A stretch of DNA of 64,000 bases from Methylomonas rapida (GTDB lineage Bacteria > Pseudomonadota > Gammaproteobacteria > Methylococcales > Methylomonadaceae). A program made the position numbers and the translations under genes. The stretch is from NCBI RefSeq assembly GCF_024360925.2, contig NZ_CP113517.1, positions 4,196,001-4,260,000 on the forward strand, written 5' to 3'. The notes beneath the pieces were generated by a model. The model saw nothing but the letters and a program-made list of their open reading frames with translations, did not search any database and had not been told where the DNA came from. Positions 55,129 to 64,000 of the stretch are shown piece after piece; positions within the stretch are counted from its first letter, which is position 1, and every line of letters begins with the position of its first letter.

Positions 55129-56523
55129 GGCTCTTCCGTATTTTGCGGAGAAACCACTACATGTAGTGCTATAGTCTTTGCCTGCCACAGTGAGTTTTGC
55201 TAAGGTCGACAATTTAACGCTGGAGTATCGTGATGACACAGTCGCTACTTCAAATACCGCTGGATATACCTGATGTTTGTATCGAAAAAGTTGAAACCAC
55301 CGCCAAAGGCGAGTTCATCATCACGGTCAGTAGTACGTTAACCAGTGCAACCTGCCATCAATGCGGCCAGAGGATCGATAAGTTTTATGGCTATGGCAGA
55401 GAAATCACCTTGCGTCATTTGTCGATTTTCGATCGGCCGGTTTGGATCAAGCTAACCCCCAAGCGCTATCGATGCCCTGACTGCCCCAAAGGTCCGACGA
55501 CCACGCAACAATGTGGCTGGTATAACTGGAAAAGCCCCCATACCAAAGCGTATGAGCAGTGGATATTGCGTGAATTGATCAACAGCAGCGTGACCGACAT
55601 GGACGTGAAGCACGGCATCAGCGCCGAAGCGGCGGAAGGGATTATCAATCGGCACGTGGCCCAACAAGTTGATTGGTCTGCCATCCAAGGCATTCGCTTG
55701 CTGGGACTGGATGAAATCGCTTTGAAAAAAGGGCATCAAGATTTTGTGGTCATCGTGTCGGCTATCGATACCGAGGACCATAAGCGGATTCTGGCGGTGC
55801 TGCCCGACCGCAAAAAAGAAACGGTTAAAGCCTTTTTGCAGAATATTCCCGAGGCACAGCAACACGCGTTACAACGCGTCTGCGTGGACATGTATGAAGG
55901 GTATCGCAACGCCGTCTATGAGACATTGCCCGGCGTCGAGGTGGTGGTTGATCGCTTCCATGTCGCCAAGCATTATCGAGACGGCGCCGACCAGGTCCGC
56001 AAGGCGGAAATGAAAAAACTCAAGAATACCCTGTCTGCCGAGGATTATGCCAAGCTGAAAGGCGCGATGTGGGCTTTTCGGAAGCGCTGGATGGAACTCT
56101 CTGCCGATCAGCAAACCGTTTTGCTTTTTCTATTCCAGCAAGCCCCCATTTTGCGAGAAGTCTATATCCAACGGGAGCTTTTGACGGGTATTTTTGAGCG
56201 CCGACTCAATAAGGCTGAGGCCGAAAAAGCCTTGGATCGCTGGATGGAGCATATCAAAGTCTTGAAGTTGAAGGGCTTTGATGCGTTTGTCAAAACCTAT
56301 CAAAACTGGCGAAATGAAATCACCAACTATTTCATTCGCCGGGAAACCAGTGGCTTTGTTGAAGGGCTTAACAACAAAATCAAAAGCATCAAACGACGCT
56401 GCTTTGGCATTTACAATACCGTCCGCCTGTTTCAGCATATCTGGCTTGATATCGAAGGGAGACGGTTGTTCGGTTATGCATAACCCTATATGTCGGGGCT
56501 ACTCCGCGAAATACGGAAGAGCC
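55129..56523 (+). mobile_element. ISL3-family insertion sequence, copy C
   Basis: 1395 bp, flanked by the 8-bp duplication ACATTATT (55121-55128 and 56524-56531). Same orientation as copy A. Inserted in pglX. Confidence 0.95.
55230..56483 (+). CDS. tnpA: ISL3-family transposase (copy C)
   Basis: 417 residues, same translation as copies A and B; DDE residues and Cys pairs intact. Confidence 0.95.
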   Translation: MMTQSLLQIPLDIPDVCIEKVETTAKGEFIITVSSTLTSATCHQCGQRIDKFYGYGREITLRHLSIFDRPVWIKLTPKRYRCPDCPKGPTTTQQCGWYNWKSPHTKAYEQWILRELINSSVTDMDVKHGISAEAAEGIINRHVAQQVDWSAIQGIRLLGLDEIALKKGHQDFVVIVSAIDTEDHKRILAVLPDRKKETVKAFLQNIPEAQQHALQRVCVDMYEGYRNAVYETLPGVEVVVDRFHVAKHYRDGADQVRKAEMKKLKNTLSAEDYAKLKGAMWAFRKRWMELSADQQTVLLFLFQQAPILREVYIQRELLTGIFERRLNKAEAEKALDRWMEHIKVLKLKGFDAFVKTYQNWRNEITNYFIRRETSGFVEGLNNKIKSIKRRCFGIYNTVRLFQHIWLDIEGRRLFGYA

Positions 56524-58634
56524 ACATTATTACCTTGTGTGCAGCAGGCTTGGTTATTGGCGGAGCAATATGATGCGGTGGTGGCCAATCCGCCTTATAT
56601 GGGAAATAAATATCTTAATACGCTGGTAAAAGAATATTTAAAAAATAATTATAAAGGATTTGAAAAAGACCTATTTTCAGCTTTTATGATTCGAAATTAT
56701 TTATTTGCAAAAAAAACTGGACAACTTGGTTTTATGTCGCCATTTGTTTGGATGTTCATTTCGTCGTATGTGAATTTAAGAAATAAATTTATTGATGAGG
56801 CAACTATAACATCACTTATACAGCCGGAACTTCATGCTTTTTTTGATTCGGCTTTTGTTTCTATTTGTTGTTTTACAGTAAGCGCAACGCATTTCAAAAA
56901 TTATGAAAGTTCTTTTATTCGTTTAACTAATTTTTATGGTTCTGATGTACAACCTAAAAAAACATTAGAAGCAGTTAAAAATCCTAATTGCGGCTGGCTA
57001 TACAATGCCAAGCCGGATGATTTCAAAAAAATTCCAGGTAATCCGTTTGCTTATTGGATAAGCAAAAAAATGAGGTCATTATTTGATAATAAAAAAACTG
57101 GTAGTTACCTAAAGTCTGATGGACAAATACTTACTGGTAACAATGAAAGATTTTTACGTCGCATTTGGGAGATAGAGGCTTCAAAAGTTGGTGAAAATAA
57201 TAACTGGAAATTGCACCACAAAGGCGGTGACTTTCGTCGGTGGTACGGGAACGTAGATTGGGTAGTAGCCTGGAGCAAAGACGATCAAGAATTTTATAGA
57301 AAAGATAAAACTGCTCGTGTACCGAAAAAAGAGCTCTGGGACTTAGAAGGCATTACTTGGTCAACAATTACTTCATCGATACCTTCATTTCGAAAAGTAA
57401 AATCAGAAGAGAGTTTCAATAAGGCGGCTCCAACATTAATATCAAGCAATGTAGATGATATTAACTTTGGCCTAGCTGTTCTAAACTCAAAGATTTCGTC
57501 TTTTCTACTAAATGCAACTAATCCAACTTTAAATTGCTTGGTCGAAGACGTAGAAAATCTACCATTTTTATCCTGTGGTGTTAATAATGAAACAATATTG
57601 AAAAATGTTGGTAGATGTCTAAGTATCTCCGAAACAGATTGGAGAAGACACGAAACCTCATGGGGTTTTTTAGGTAACTCTTTTGTAGAGATGAAACACT
57701 GCAATTTAGCCGCAGCCTTTAATCAATGGCAAACAGATAGCCAAGTGGCGTTTGCCGAAATGCAACGCCTCGAAGAAGAAAATAACCGACTATTCATCGA
57801 AGCCTATGGCCTGCAAGACGAACTCACGCCCGAAGTCCCCGAAGAGCAAATCACGCTAACCCGCGCCGACCAGGAAAAAGACATCCAACGCCTGATTTCC
57901 TATGCCATCGGCTGCATGATGGGCCGTTATAGCCTGGATGAGCCTGGCTTGATCTACGCCCATGCCGGTAATGTCGATTTCGATCCGTCCCGTTACCAAA
58001 CCTTTCCCGCCGACGAGGACGGCATTTTGCCGCTGACCGATCAGGAATGGTTTAAGGATGACGCGACCAACCGCTTCCGCGAGTTCTTGGTAGATGTGTG
58101 GGGCGAAGACTCCTTGCAGCAAAACCTAGAGTTCGTCGCCGAAAGCTTGGGCCTAAGCAGCTTCAAACCCAAAAAAGGTGAAACCAGCCTGGATACCGTG
58201 CGCCGTTATCTATCCAATCAGTTTTACAAAGACCACCTGCAAACTTATAAAAAGCGTCCGATCTACTGGCTGTTCAGCTCCGGCAAGCAAAAAGCCTTTG
58301 AATGTCTGGTCTACCTGCACCGCTACAACGAAAGCACCCTGGCCAGAATGCGTACTGAATACGTCACGCCCTTGCTGGGTAAATACAGCGCCTACGCCGA
58401 CCAGTTAAACCAACAACTGCAAGACGCCAGCAGCAGCGAGGCCACCCGCATCAAAAAAGACATGCTAGCCCTGGAGAAAAAACAAACCGAACTCCGCCAA
58501 TTCGATGACAAACTCAAACACTACGCCGATATGCGAATCAAGCTCGATTTGGACGACGGTGTTAAAGTCAACTACGGTAAATTCGGTGATCTGTTGGCTG
58601 AGGTAAAACAAATTACAGGCGGAGACGCAGCATA

Positions 58635-59690
58635 ATGAAAATTCAGACCATACATTTTTATGAGGTTGGAGCAATTACCAACTCTGAAATTAATTTAGTT
58701 AACGATTGGGATGACACCACAGAAAGCAAAGTATTGCTAAGCGGTACAAATGGCTCAGGAAAATCAACGGTACTACGCGCTATTTCAATGCTTTGGGATG
58801 CATTAGGTTATTGGCTTGATCACAGAAAGCCATTACCCAGAAACCATATTGCTAGGGAATGGTTACAACGATGGGGGGGCTGTGCAATTGTATTTAACGA
58901 GGCCACCCACTCTGAGCAGTCTATTGGCTTGATTTTTGGCGAAATAGAATGGTGTGAAAAAATCCAAATTAAACACTCCGATGTTGCCTGGATTGGTGAG
59001 GGAGTTGCACGAACCGGCAAAGTAGGAAATCCAAAGCGAGAAATGTTTGTTTCTACGTCCGGTTGGGTAGATAAGTGGTCTGAACTGCGAAAGAAACTGA
59101 TTTTATCTTTTGATAAAGTCGATTTGCCTAATGTTGTTTTTTTGGATGCAGAAGAACGCCGCTGGGTTTCGCCCCGAAGAAATGTAGGGGAACACTTAGC
59201 TGAGCAACCCGCTTTACGTTGGTTACCACGTTATATTGCCACTGAAGATTGGCGAGGACAGCTTGAGTCGTCCTTGATTACGTTGAAAACCACACAGTTA
59301 CATGCGTATCACGATCTAATTCGAGATATGAACGCTTTTTTATCTGGGAAAGAAATTGATCCTGATATTAAGCAAGGAGAAAATCGCTTAAGAGTAAAAA
59401 TTAAAAACCAGCGAGGTCAGACGCATTCACTGGATGACCTAAGCGCTGGTGAGCATCAGGTTTTAATTTTGATTTATTTGTTGTCTCGTTGGGCGCAACA
59501 AGGTGCAATTGTCCTAATAGATGAGCCAGATTTATATTTACATCCCTCTCTGGTTAATGGCTTGCTATCCACACTGGAAAAATTAGTGAGCGATTTTAAT
59601 GGTCAACTCATTATCACGTCTCATCAGCCAGAAATTTGGCGTCGCTATGAGAACTTTGGAAAACGAATTGAGTTGGGTGCCCGCATATGA
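58635..59690 (+). CDS. ABC-type AAA ATPase, AriA-like (PARIS-like pair)
   Basis: 351 residues. Walker A LSGTNGSGKSTVLRAI near residue 40, ABC signature LDDLSAGEHQVLILIYLL, Walker B AIVLIDEPDLYLHPSLV and a switch His in LIITSHQPEIW: the compact RecF/OLD-like ATPase type without long coiled coil. The partner gene overlaps by four bases and encodes a TOPRIM-like protein, the composition of PARIS (AriA plus DUF4435 AriB), in which the ATPase cage holds the nuclease until a phage trigger appears. It is shorter than the AriA proteins I know of, so it may be a related two-gene system. Start ATG shares a base with the pglX stop. Confidence 0.72.
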   Translation: MKIQTIHFYEVGAITNSEINLVNDWDDTTESKVLLSGTNGSGKSTVLRAISMLWDALGYWLDHRKPLPRNHIAREWLQRWGGCAIVFNEATHSEQSIGLIFGEIEWCEKIQIKHSDVAWIGEGVARTGKVGNPKREMFVSTSGWVDKWSELRKKLILSFDKVDLPNVVFLDAEERRWVSPRRNVGEHLAEQPALRWLPRYIATEDWRGQLESSLITLKTTQLHAYHDLIRDMNAFLSGKEIDPDIKQGENRLRVKIKNQRGQTHSLDDLSAGEHQVLILIYLLSRWAQQGAIVLIDEPDLYLHPSLVNGLLSTLEKLVSDFNGQLIITSHQPEIWRRYENFGKRIELGARI

Positions 59691-60511
59691 GCAAAGCTAG
59701 CGAGCGGATTTCGCAAATTCGAACAGAAAAAGTTGGTGATAGTAACAAACGTGTTTTATTGGTTGAAGGAGAATCCGACAAAGATGCGATTTCAATTTTT
59801 TTGACAACCAAATATCCTGAATGGGAACAAAAGTGGATTTTAGAAGCCGCAGGCAACAAGAAACAAGTTATTGATCTATTAAGAAGTGAAAATGATTGGG
59901 TTGGATTAATTGATAAAGATGAATGGACTGCAAGTGAAATCAAAGAAAAAACAGATGTTTTAAATAATCTACTGGTATTACCTCGGTTTTGCTTGGAAAG
60001 TTATTTAGTCGAGCCTAATGAGTTATGGTCTGCCTTGCCTGAGAAGCAACGTATCAAATTCCAAAATGGATTTGCTGAATTTTCAGATATTATTGATGGG
60101 AATAAGGATAATTGGTTACGGCATGCCGCGCTATGGCATATTGTCAATCCGCTTTGGCGAGAACTGCGTTCATCGGGATTTGGCATCAAGAAAACATTAC
60201 TTGATCCTAATAACATACCTAGTAATGAAGATTTTAAAACGAAGTTATCTGAGTGGCATATCACTCTAACGCCGAATCAGAAAGCTCTAGAATTGGATGC
60301 GTTAATTAATGAGTTTTATGGGGAAACAAATTTTACTTTCTATACGCAGAGGCTATATGCCAAGGATTTTTATTTATTAGTAATTCACCCAATGTTTGAT
60401 AGGTTGCTGGGTCAGAAAAAAGCAACAGATAGAAAAATTTCTATTTTTCGACACTTACCTGTTCCAAATGATTTAGATTTGTTATGGCAAAAGATGGGGT
60501 TGATCGCCTAA
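59687..60511 (+). CDS. TOPRIM/DUF4435-like effector, AriB-like
   Basis: 274 residues. VLLVEGESDKDAISIFL is a TOPRIM-type first strand with catalytic Glu, VGLIDKDEW provides the D-x-D position, and LPRFCLESYLVEPNELW follows, as in DUF4435 proteins. The C-terminal half is helical. In PARIS the AriB nuclease is released to cut host tRNA. Here the gene starts inside the last codons of the ATPase gene (ATGA). More AT-rich than the core BREX genes, suggesting separate arrival. Alternative: nuclease of an OLD-like pair. Confidence 0.65.
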   Translation: MSKASERISQIRTEKVGDSNKRVLLVEGESDKDAISIFLTTKYPEWEQKWILEAAGNKKQVIDLLRSENDWVGLIDKDEWTASEIKEKTDVLNNLLVLPRFCLESYLVEPNELWSALPEKQRIKFQNGFAEFSDIIDGNKDNWLRHAALWHIVNPLWRELRSSGFGIKKTLLDPNNIPSNEDFKTKLSEWHITLTPNQKALELDALINEFYGETNFTFYTQRLYAKDFYLLVIHPMFDRLLGQKKATDRKISIFRHLPVPNDLDLLWQKMGLIA

Positions 60512-60558
60512 TGAATTTAGCTAGCACTATTGGTCGTCATATCTTGATAAGAGATTAA

Positions 60559-61596
60559 ATGCCAAGTTATCAACCCCCATTTAAAATTACTCCCAGCGTA
60601 TTAGCGCTGGTCGCCGAGATCAGCGAGCAACTGGGCCGCTGGAGTGCAAACCTGGGCGAAGGCGATGAAGGCCTGTCGCCACAACTTCGTCGTGGCAACC
60701 GCATTCGTACCATTCAGGCGTCACTGGCGATTGAACACAACAGTTTGACCGTGGAACAGGTTACGGCGGTTCTGGAAGGTAAACGGGTGTTGGGGCTGCC
60801 GCGTGAAATTCAGGAAGTCCGCAACGCCTTTGCCGCTTACGAGCAATTACCGCAATGGCAACCACATAACCCCAATCACTTATTGGCCGCGCATGGCTTA
60901 CTGATGCAGGGTTTGGTCGACGACGCTGGTCGTTGGCGACATTCCGGCGTGGGCATTTATCAGGAACAGCAACTGGTGCTTATGGCACCACCCGCCAGCC
61001 AAGTGCAACGCTTGATGGCGGACTTACTGGCCTGGCTGAAACAAAGCACCGTGCATCCCTTGGTTGCCAGTTGTGTGTTTCATTATGAGTTTGAATTCAT
61101 TCATCCATTTAGCGATGGCAATGGCCGCATGGGACGCTTATGGCAGACCTTGATTCTGTCGACGTGGAAACCGGCATTAGCTTATTTGCCGGTGGAAACG
61201 GTGATTCGCAATCAACAATCCGAATACTACGCTGCCCTGAGCGCCGCCGATCAAGCCAGTGATGCCACTGAATTTGTCGAATTCATGTTGCAAGCCTTAT
61301 TAGCTGCAATGCAGGAAGTGGTCTTGGCAACTCCAGAAAGTGAATCGTCGGCACCAAGTAGGCATCAAGTCGGCACTAAGTTAAAATTGAGTGCGGATCA
61401 GTTAGCTGTGTTCGAGCAGATAGAAGGCGAAATGAGTTTGGTCGAGCTGATGGCGTTACTAAACCGCAAAGACCGCACCAAGTTCCGGCAACAAGTTGTG
61501 ACCCCGTTGATCGATTTAGGCTTGGTGGAAGCCACCATACCCGATAAACCCACCAGTTCACGGCAAAAATACCGGCTAAAAAGAGAAGACGATTAA
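60559..61596 (+). CDS. Fic-domain protein
   Basis: 345 residues. The catalytic motif EFIHPFSDGNGRMGRLWQTL is complete (HPFxDGNGRxxR). An N-terminal SLAIEHNSLT segment corresponds to the self-inhibitory helix region of Fic proteins, although its E is followed by H rather than the usual G or N. The C-terminus (VFEQIEGEMSLVELMALLNR, KFRQQVVTPLIDLGLVE) looks like a winged helix. Fic enzymes attach AMP or similar groups to proteins. It is inserted between the AriB-like gene and pglZ; TAATG links its stop to the pglZ start, so it is co-translated with the BREX genes. Confidence 0.88.
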   Translation: MPSYQPPFKITPSVLALVAEISEQLGRWSANLGEGDEGLSPQLRRGNRIRTIQASLAIEHNSLTVEQVTAVLEGKRVLGLPREIQEVRNAFAAYEQLPQWQPHNPNHLLAAHGLLMQGLVDDAGRWRHSGVGIYQEQQLVLMAPPASQVQRLMADLLAWLKQSTVHPLVASCVFHYEFEFIHPFSDGNGRMGRLWQTLILSTWKPALAYLPVETVIRNQQSEYYAALSAADQASDATEFVEFMLQALLAAMQEVVLATPESESSAPSRHQVGTKLKLSADQLAVFEQIEGEMSLVELMALLNRKDRTKFRQQVVTPLIDLGLVEATIPDKPTSSRQKYRLKREDD

Positions 61597-64000
61597 TGGA
61601 TATAACGCAGTTACAACAAGGCATAGCCGCCAAATTTGGCACCGGCACGGATAAAGCCTGCCGTTTGCTGTTTTGGTATGACCCTGAACAGAGTTTTAAA
61701 GAAGCCATCGCCGAACTGGATTTGCCGGATGTCGCTGTACTGGACATGACGGGCGTATCCATTTTCGAAACTAAAAAGCGCATCGAACTGGATGAGCCGC
61801 AAACGCGGTTCTTGCTGTATTTCCCTTACGCCGAACCCGCGCCGGATAACGATTGGTTTTTGGATATACGGCTTTATAGCGAACAGTTTTTTGCCGATGC
61901 CAGCTCGATGTTGCTGAATGAGTTAGGTATCAACCAAATGGCTTTGCGTGGGCACATCCGTAAGCGGCAAGCGTTCTTTGCCAGCAAGCAGCGGGTGGCG
62001 GCTTTAAAACGCTTTGTCACCGAAAACGAGGACGAAACCTCGCTGGATCGCAAACTGCTGGCTATCGTCGTCAAAGCGGATTCTGCGGCATTGACCGATA
62101 GCGTACTGAGCTTGCTGAAAGACTATGCGTTGAGCCTGGAAACCGACAGCGGCGAATCGGCACTAATGGAAAGCCTGAACAAATTCGAACTGACTGAAGC
62201 CTTGTGGCAAGGCCTAGCTGAAACCTTTAGCTATGACACCCAAGAGCCGAGCTTGGCGGATTTTGTGTTAAAGCTGTTTTGCACCGAGCTTTGGAGCCAG
62301 ATCGAAGGCGGCGACCGCGACTGGCTGTTGAACAACGTTCTGAAAACACCGTCTGGCCGAGCCACTGCGGTGGCGTTTATGGCGGGTTGGCGGGATAGCC
62401 GCAGTTATGCCGACTATCACGACAGCTTGTCCGCGTTATTGGCACAGAAGCTGGAAATCGCCCAGAAGTGCACCAAGCATTTGCCGCAGCAACTGGCCGA
62501 ATGCAAGGGCTTTGAGGCTGTCGAGCAAGCCATTATTCGCGGCTTGGTCAGCGATTTAACCGGCAATAACAAAGGCGTAGATCGAGCGCAATTCGAGAGC
62601 TTATTGTCCCGTCGCTTGCTGGGCCACTGGTGTCTGTCACGCAAGGAATACGCGGCCATCTATGAAGCCTTACGCAATGCAGAATTGCTCATGCACCTGC
62701 GGCAGCAATTTGTCGATGGCTTTCATTACGACTCCTGCAAGGCCATGTATCAGGCTTACACTCAAGAGTTGTATCAATTCGACCAAGCGTATCGGCTCTT
62801 CAACGAACACGCGTTAACGGTGGCAAGCAAGGGTGCGGAAATTCTCCGGCAGCTCGACGATGCCATCGAGAGCCTGTACACCGATTGGTACTTGTACGAA
62901 TTGAGCATGGCTTGGGAGAAATTGTTAGTTAATGAACAGCGGTTACAGCAATGGCAAATGCCTGGCATCCGCAATCAATACCGTTTCTACGAAGAACAAG
63001 TGCGCGAGCGGCTGAAATCGACTCAAGCCAAACGCATTTTCGTGATTGTCTCCGATGCACTTCGTTATGAGATCGCCGATGAACTGACTGAAGTGATTAA
63101 TGGCGAAAAGCGTTTCAGCGCCGAGCTGTCGTCCCAATTGGGTGTGTTACCGAGTTATACCCAGTTGGGAATGGCTGCGTTGTTGCCGCATAAATCCTTG
63201 GAATATCAAGTTCAATCCGGTAACCCTGTCGTATTGGTAGATGGTCAATCGTCGGCGGGATTGGAGAACCGCAAGACGATTCTGGAGCGGGTGAACGGTC
63301 TGGCTGTCAGCGCGAAGGAATTGATGACCTGGAGCAATCAAGATGGACGCGATGCCGTTAAAGATTGCCAAGTAGTCTACATCTACCATGACACCATCGA
63401 CGCCATTTGCGACAAACAAGCCGGTGAAGATCGCACCCCGCAAGTGTGTCGGGATGCCATCATCGAGTTGAAAGATTTGATCAGTCGCGTGATCAATCGT
63501 TTAAATGCCAGCCATGTGTTGGTGACGGCGGATCACGGTTTTCTCTATCAACAAAAGCCATTGGAAAAGCTGGATAAAACCGAGCTAACGATGAAACCCA
63601 GCGGCGCGGTTGAAGCCAAGAAACGCTACATCCTCGGCGAGAACTTGCTGAGCGACGACCACTACTGGAAAGGTAAAGTCAGCGATTCGGCCATGGCCAA
63701 TAGCTCTATGGAGTTCATGTTACCCAAAGGCGTGCAACGCTTTCATTTCGTTGGCGGCGCCAAATTTGTTCATGGCGGCGCAATGCTGCAAGAGATTTGC
63801 GTGCCGGTGCTGCACATCAAAGTTCTGCAAAAAGAACAGGCGGCCAAATTGGAAAAACAGCGCGTCGGCGTAGTCGCTGCTGGTTTGCCGATCAAGCTGG
63901 TCAACAATATCGATAAGGTTCGCTTTATTCAAACCGATCCAGTTGGCGAACAATTTCTCCCAAGGCAGTTGGATGTCTATATCGTCGATAGCCAAAACCA
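61596..64000 (+). CDS. pglZ: BREX phosphatase-like protein PglZ (3' end outside window)
   Basis: An open frame of 801 codons running off the end. The N-terminus RLLFWYDPEQSFKEAIAELD is typical of type I BREX PglZ. The alkaline-phosphatase-superfamily core shows IFVIVSDALRYEIADELTEV (about residue 480) and VLVTADHGFLYQQ (about 645), followed by RYILGENLLS. PglZ is required for BREX methylation and defence. The ATG overlaps the fic stop by one base. brxL would be expected downstream, beyond the window. Confidence 0.92.
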   Translation, partial: MDITQLQQGIAAKFGTGTDKACRLLFWYDPEQSFKEAIAELDLPDVAVLDMTGVSIFETKKRIELDEPQTRFLLYFPYAEPAPDNDWFLDIRLYSEQFFADASSMLLNELGINQMALRGHIRKRQAFFASKQRVAALKRFVTENEDETSLDRKLLAIVVKADSAALTDSVLSLLKDYALSLETDSGESALMESLNKFELTEALWQGLAETFSYDTQEPSLADFVLKLFCTELWSQIEGGDRDWLLNNVLKTPSGRATAVAFMAGWRDSRSYADYHDSLSALLAQKLEIAQKCTKHLPQQLAECKGFEAVEQAIIRGLVSDLTGNNKGVDRAQFESLLSRRLLGHWCLSRKEYAAIYEALRNAELLMHLRQQFVDGFHYDSCKAMYQAYTQELYQFDQAYRLFNEHALTVASKGAEILRQLDDAIESLYTDWYLYELSMAWEKLLVNEQRLQQWQMPGIRNQYRFYEEQVRERLKSTQAKRIFVIVSDALRYEIADELTEVINGEKRFSAELSSQLGVLPSYTQLGMAALLPHKSLEYQVQSGNPVVLVDGQSSAGLENRKTILERVNGLAVSAKELMTWSNQDGRDAVKDCQVVYIYHDTIDAICDKQAGEDRTPQVCRDAIIELKDLISRVINRLNASHVLVTADHGFLYQQKPLEKLDKTELTMKPSGAVEAKKRYILGENLLSDDHYWKGKVSDSAMANSSMEFMLPKGVQRFHFVGGAKFVHGGAMLQEICVPVLHIKVLQKEQAAKLEKQRVGVVAAGLPIKLVNNIDKVRFIQTDPVGEQFLPRQLDVYIVDSQN

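Larger units (their letters stand above)
53657..58635 (+). pseudogene. pglX: BREX methyltransferase PglX gene interrupted by ISL3 copy C
   Basis: Pieces 53657-55128 and 56532-58635 join in one frame after removal of ISL3 and one ACATTATT, giving 1191 residues, the normal PglX length; the junction reads MTLLPCVQQAW. The first piece has the SAM-binding VLDPACGSGHILVEAYDIL and YGLDIDDRAAQLAG; the second begins with the catalytic VVANPPYMG. The IS thus separates motif I from the NPPY motif, so no active enzyme can be made. PglX is the site-specific adenine methyltransferase that marks self DNA and is needed for BREX action. A long chimeric frame starting inside the IS (56278) could express the NPPY half, but without SAM-binding residues. 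Confidence 0.92.

Noticed and set aside
56278..58635. 785-residue apparent gene starting inside ISL3 copy C
   Set aside because: The first 80 residues are out-of-frame IS sequence; the rest is the second half of pglX.
1..64000. CRISPR array, rRNA operon or complete tRNA gene
   Set aside because: No regularly spaced repeats, no rRNA-like sequence and no full cloverleaf were found; only the tRNA-Lys 3' fragment is present.

Overview
The window is a crowded accessory region of a gammaproteobacterial genome with moderate GC. A methanotroph-like (Methylococcales) host is possible from general protein character, but nothing in the sequence proves it. It contains no housekeeping operon. It holds recombination genes, small replication/integration modules, two large defence clusters and seven complete insertion sequences: three ISL3, two IS3 and two IS1380 copies. 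Within each family the encoded transposases are the same in every copy, so the expansion looks recent.

Layout. 1-3.4 kb: a conjugative-element-like recombination module (YqaJ exonuclease, RDF-like protein, RadC) and a small protein with a paralogue at 9.9 kb. 3.7-6.6 kb: a small esterase/EthD/membrane-protein operon divergent from a LysR regulator. 6.9-10.6 kb: ISL3, a YedK-type abasic-site protein and two small genes. 10.6-21.1 kb: an XRE regulator gene cut by IS3, a DUF5131/TcmP pair (three-Cys-motif system) whose tails overlap, and a leftward defence operon of type III Res, Mod, RhuM and a membrane-anchored Mrr-type nuclease. 21.2-30.6 kb: a second IS3, a YagK/YfjJ-type replication protein, a RepA-like ATPase, a tRNA-Lys 3' fragment (attachment site), two tandem integrases, a small excisionase-like gene and a second RepA-like helicase. 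This looks like two satellite or integrative-plasmid modules meeting at one att core. 30.6-36.7 kb: an orphan IS701-like transposase, a 58-bp perfect palindrome, and an unfamiliar operon (AAA ATPase, two related helical proteins, metallophosphoesterase) whose 5' end is cut by IS1380. 36.7-42.7 kb: a tyrosine integrase gene interrupted by both ISL3 and IS1380. 42.9-64 kb: a DnaQ-like exonuclease and a type I BREX locus: brxR, brxA, brxB, brxC, sbcD, sbcC, pglX, a PARIS-like ATPase/TOPRIM pair, fic and pglZ, which runs off the window.

Several genes are broken in ways that can be reconstructed exactly. Removing each IS and one copy of its target duplication restores the reading frame of the XRE regulator (IS3, 4-bp duplication), the integrase (ISL3, 8 bp; IS1380, 5 bp) and pglX (ISL3, 8 bp). 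brxA carries one in-frame TAA. The BREX system therefore has two independent lesions and is probably not functional as BREX, while the modules nested in it (SbcCD, PARIS-like pair, Fic) are intact and the brxR promoter/operator is well preserved.

The most promising candidates for undescribed biology are the AAA / helical protein pair / phosphoesterase operon at 34.1-36.7 kb, the TcmP-DUF5131 pair tied to a membrane Mrr nuclease and a type III restriction operon, and the nesting of SbcCD, a PARIS-like pair and Fic inside one BREX locus.
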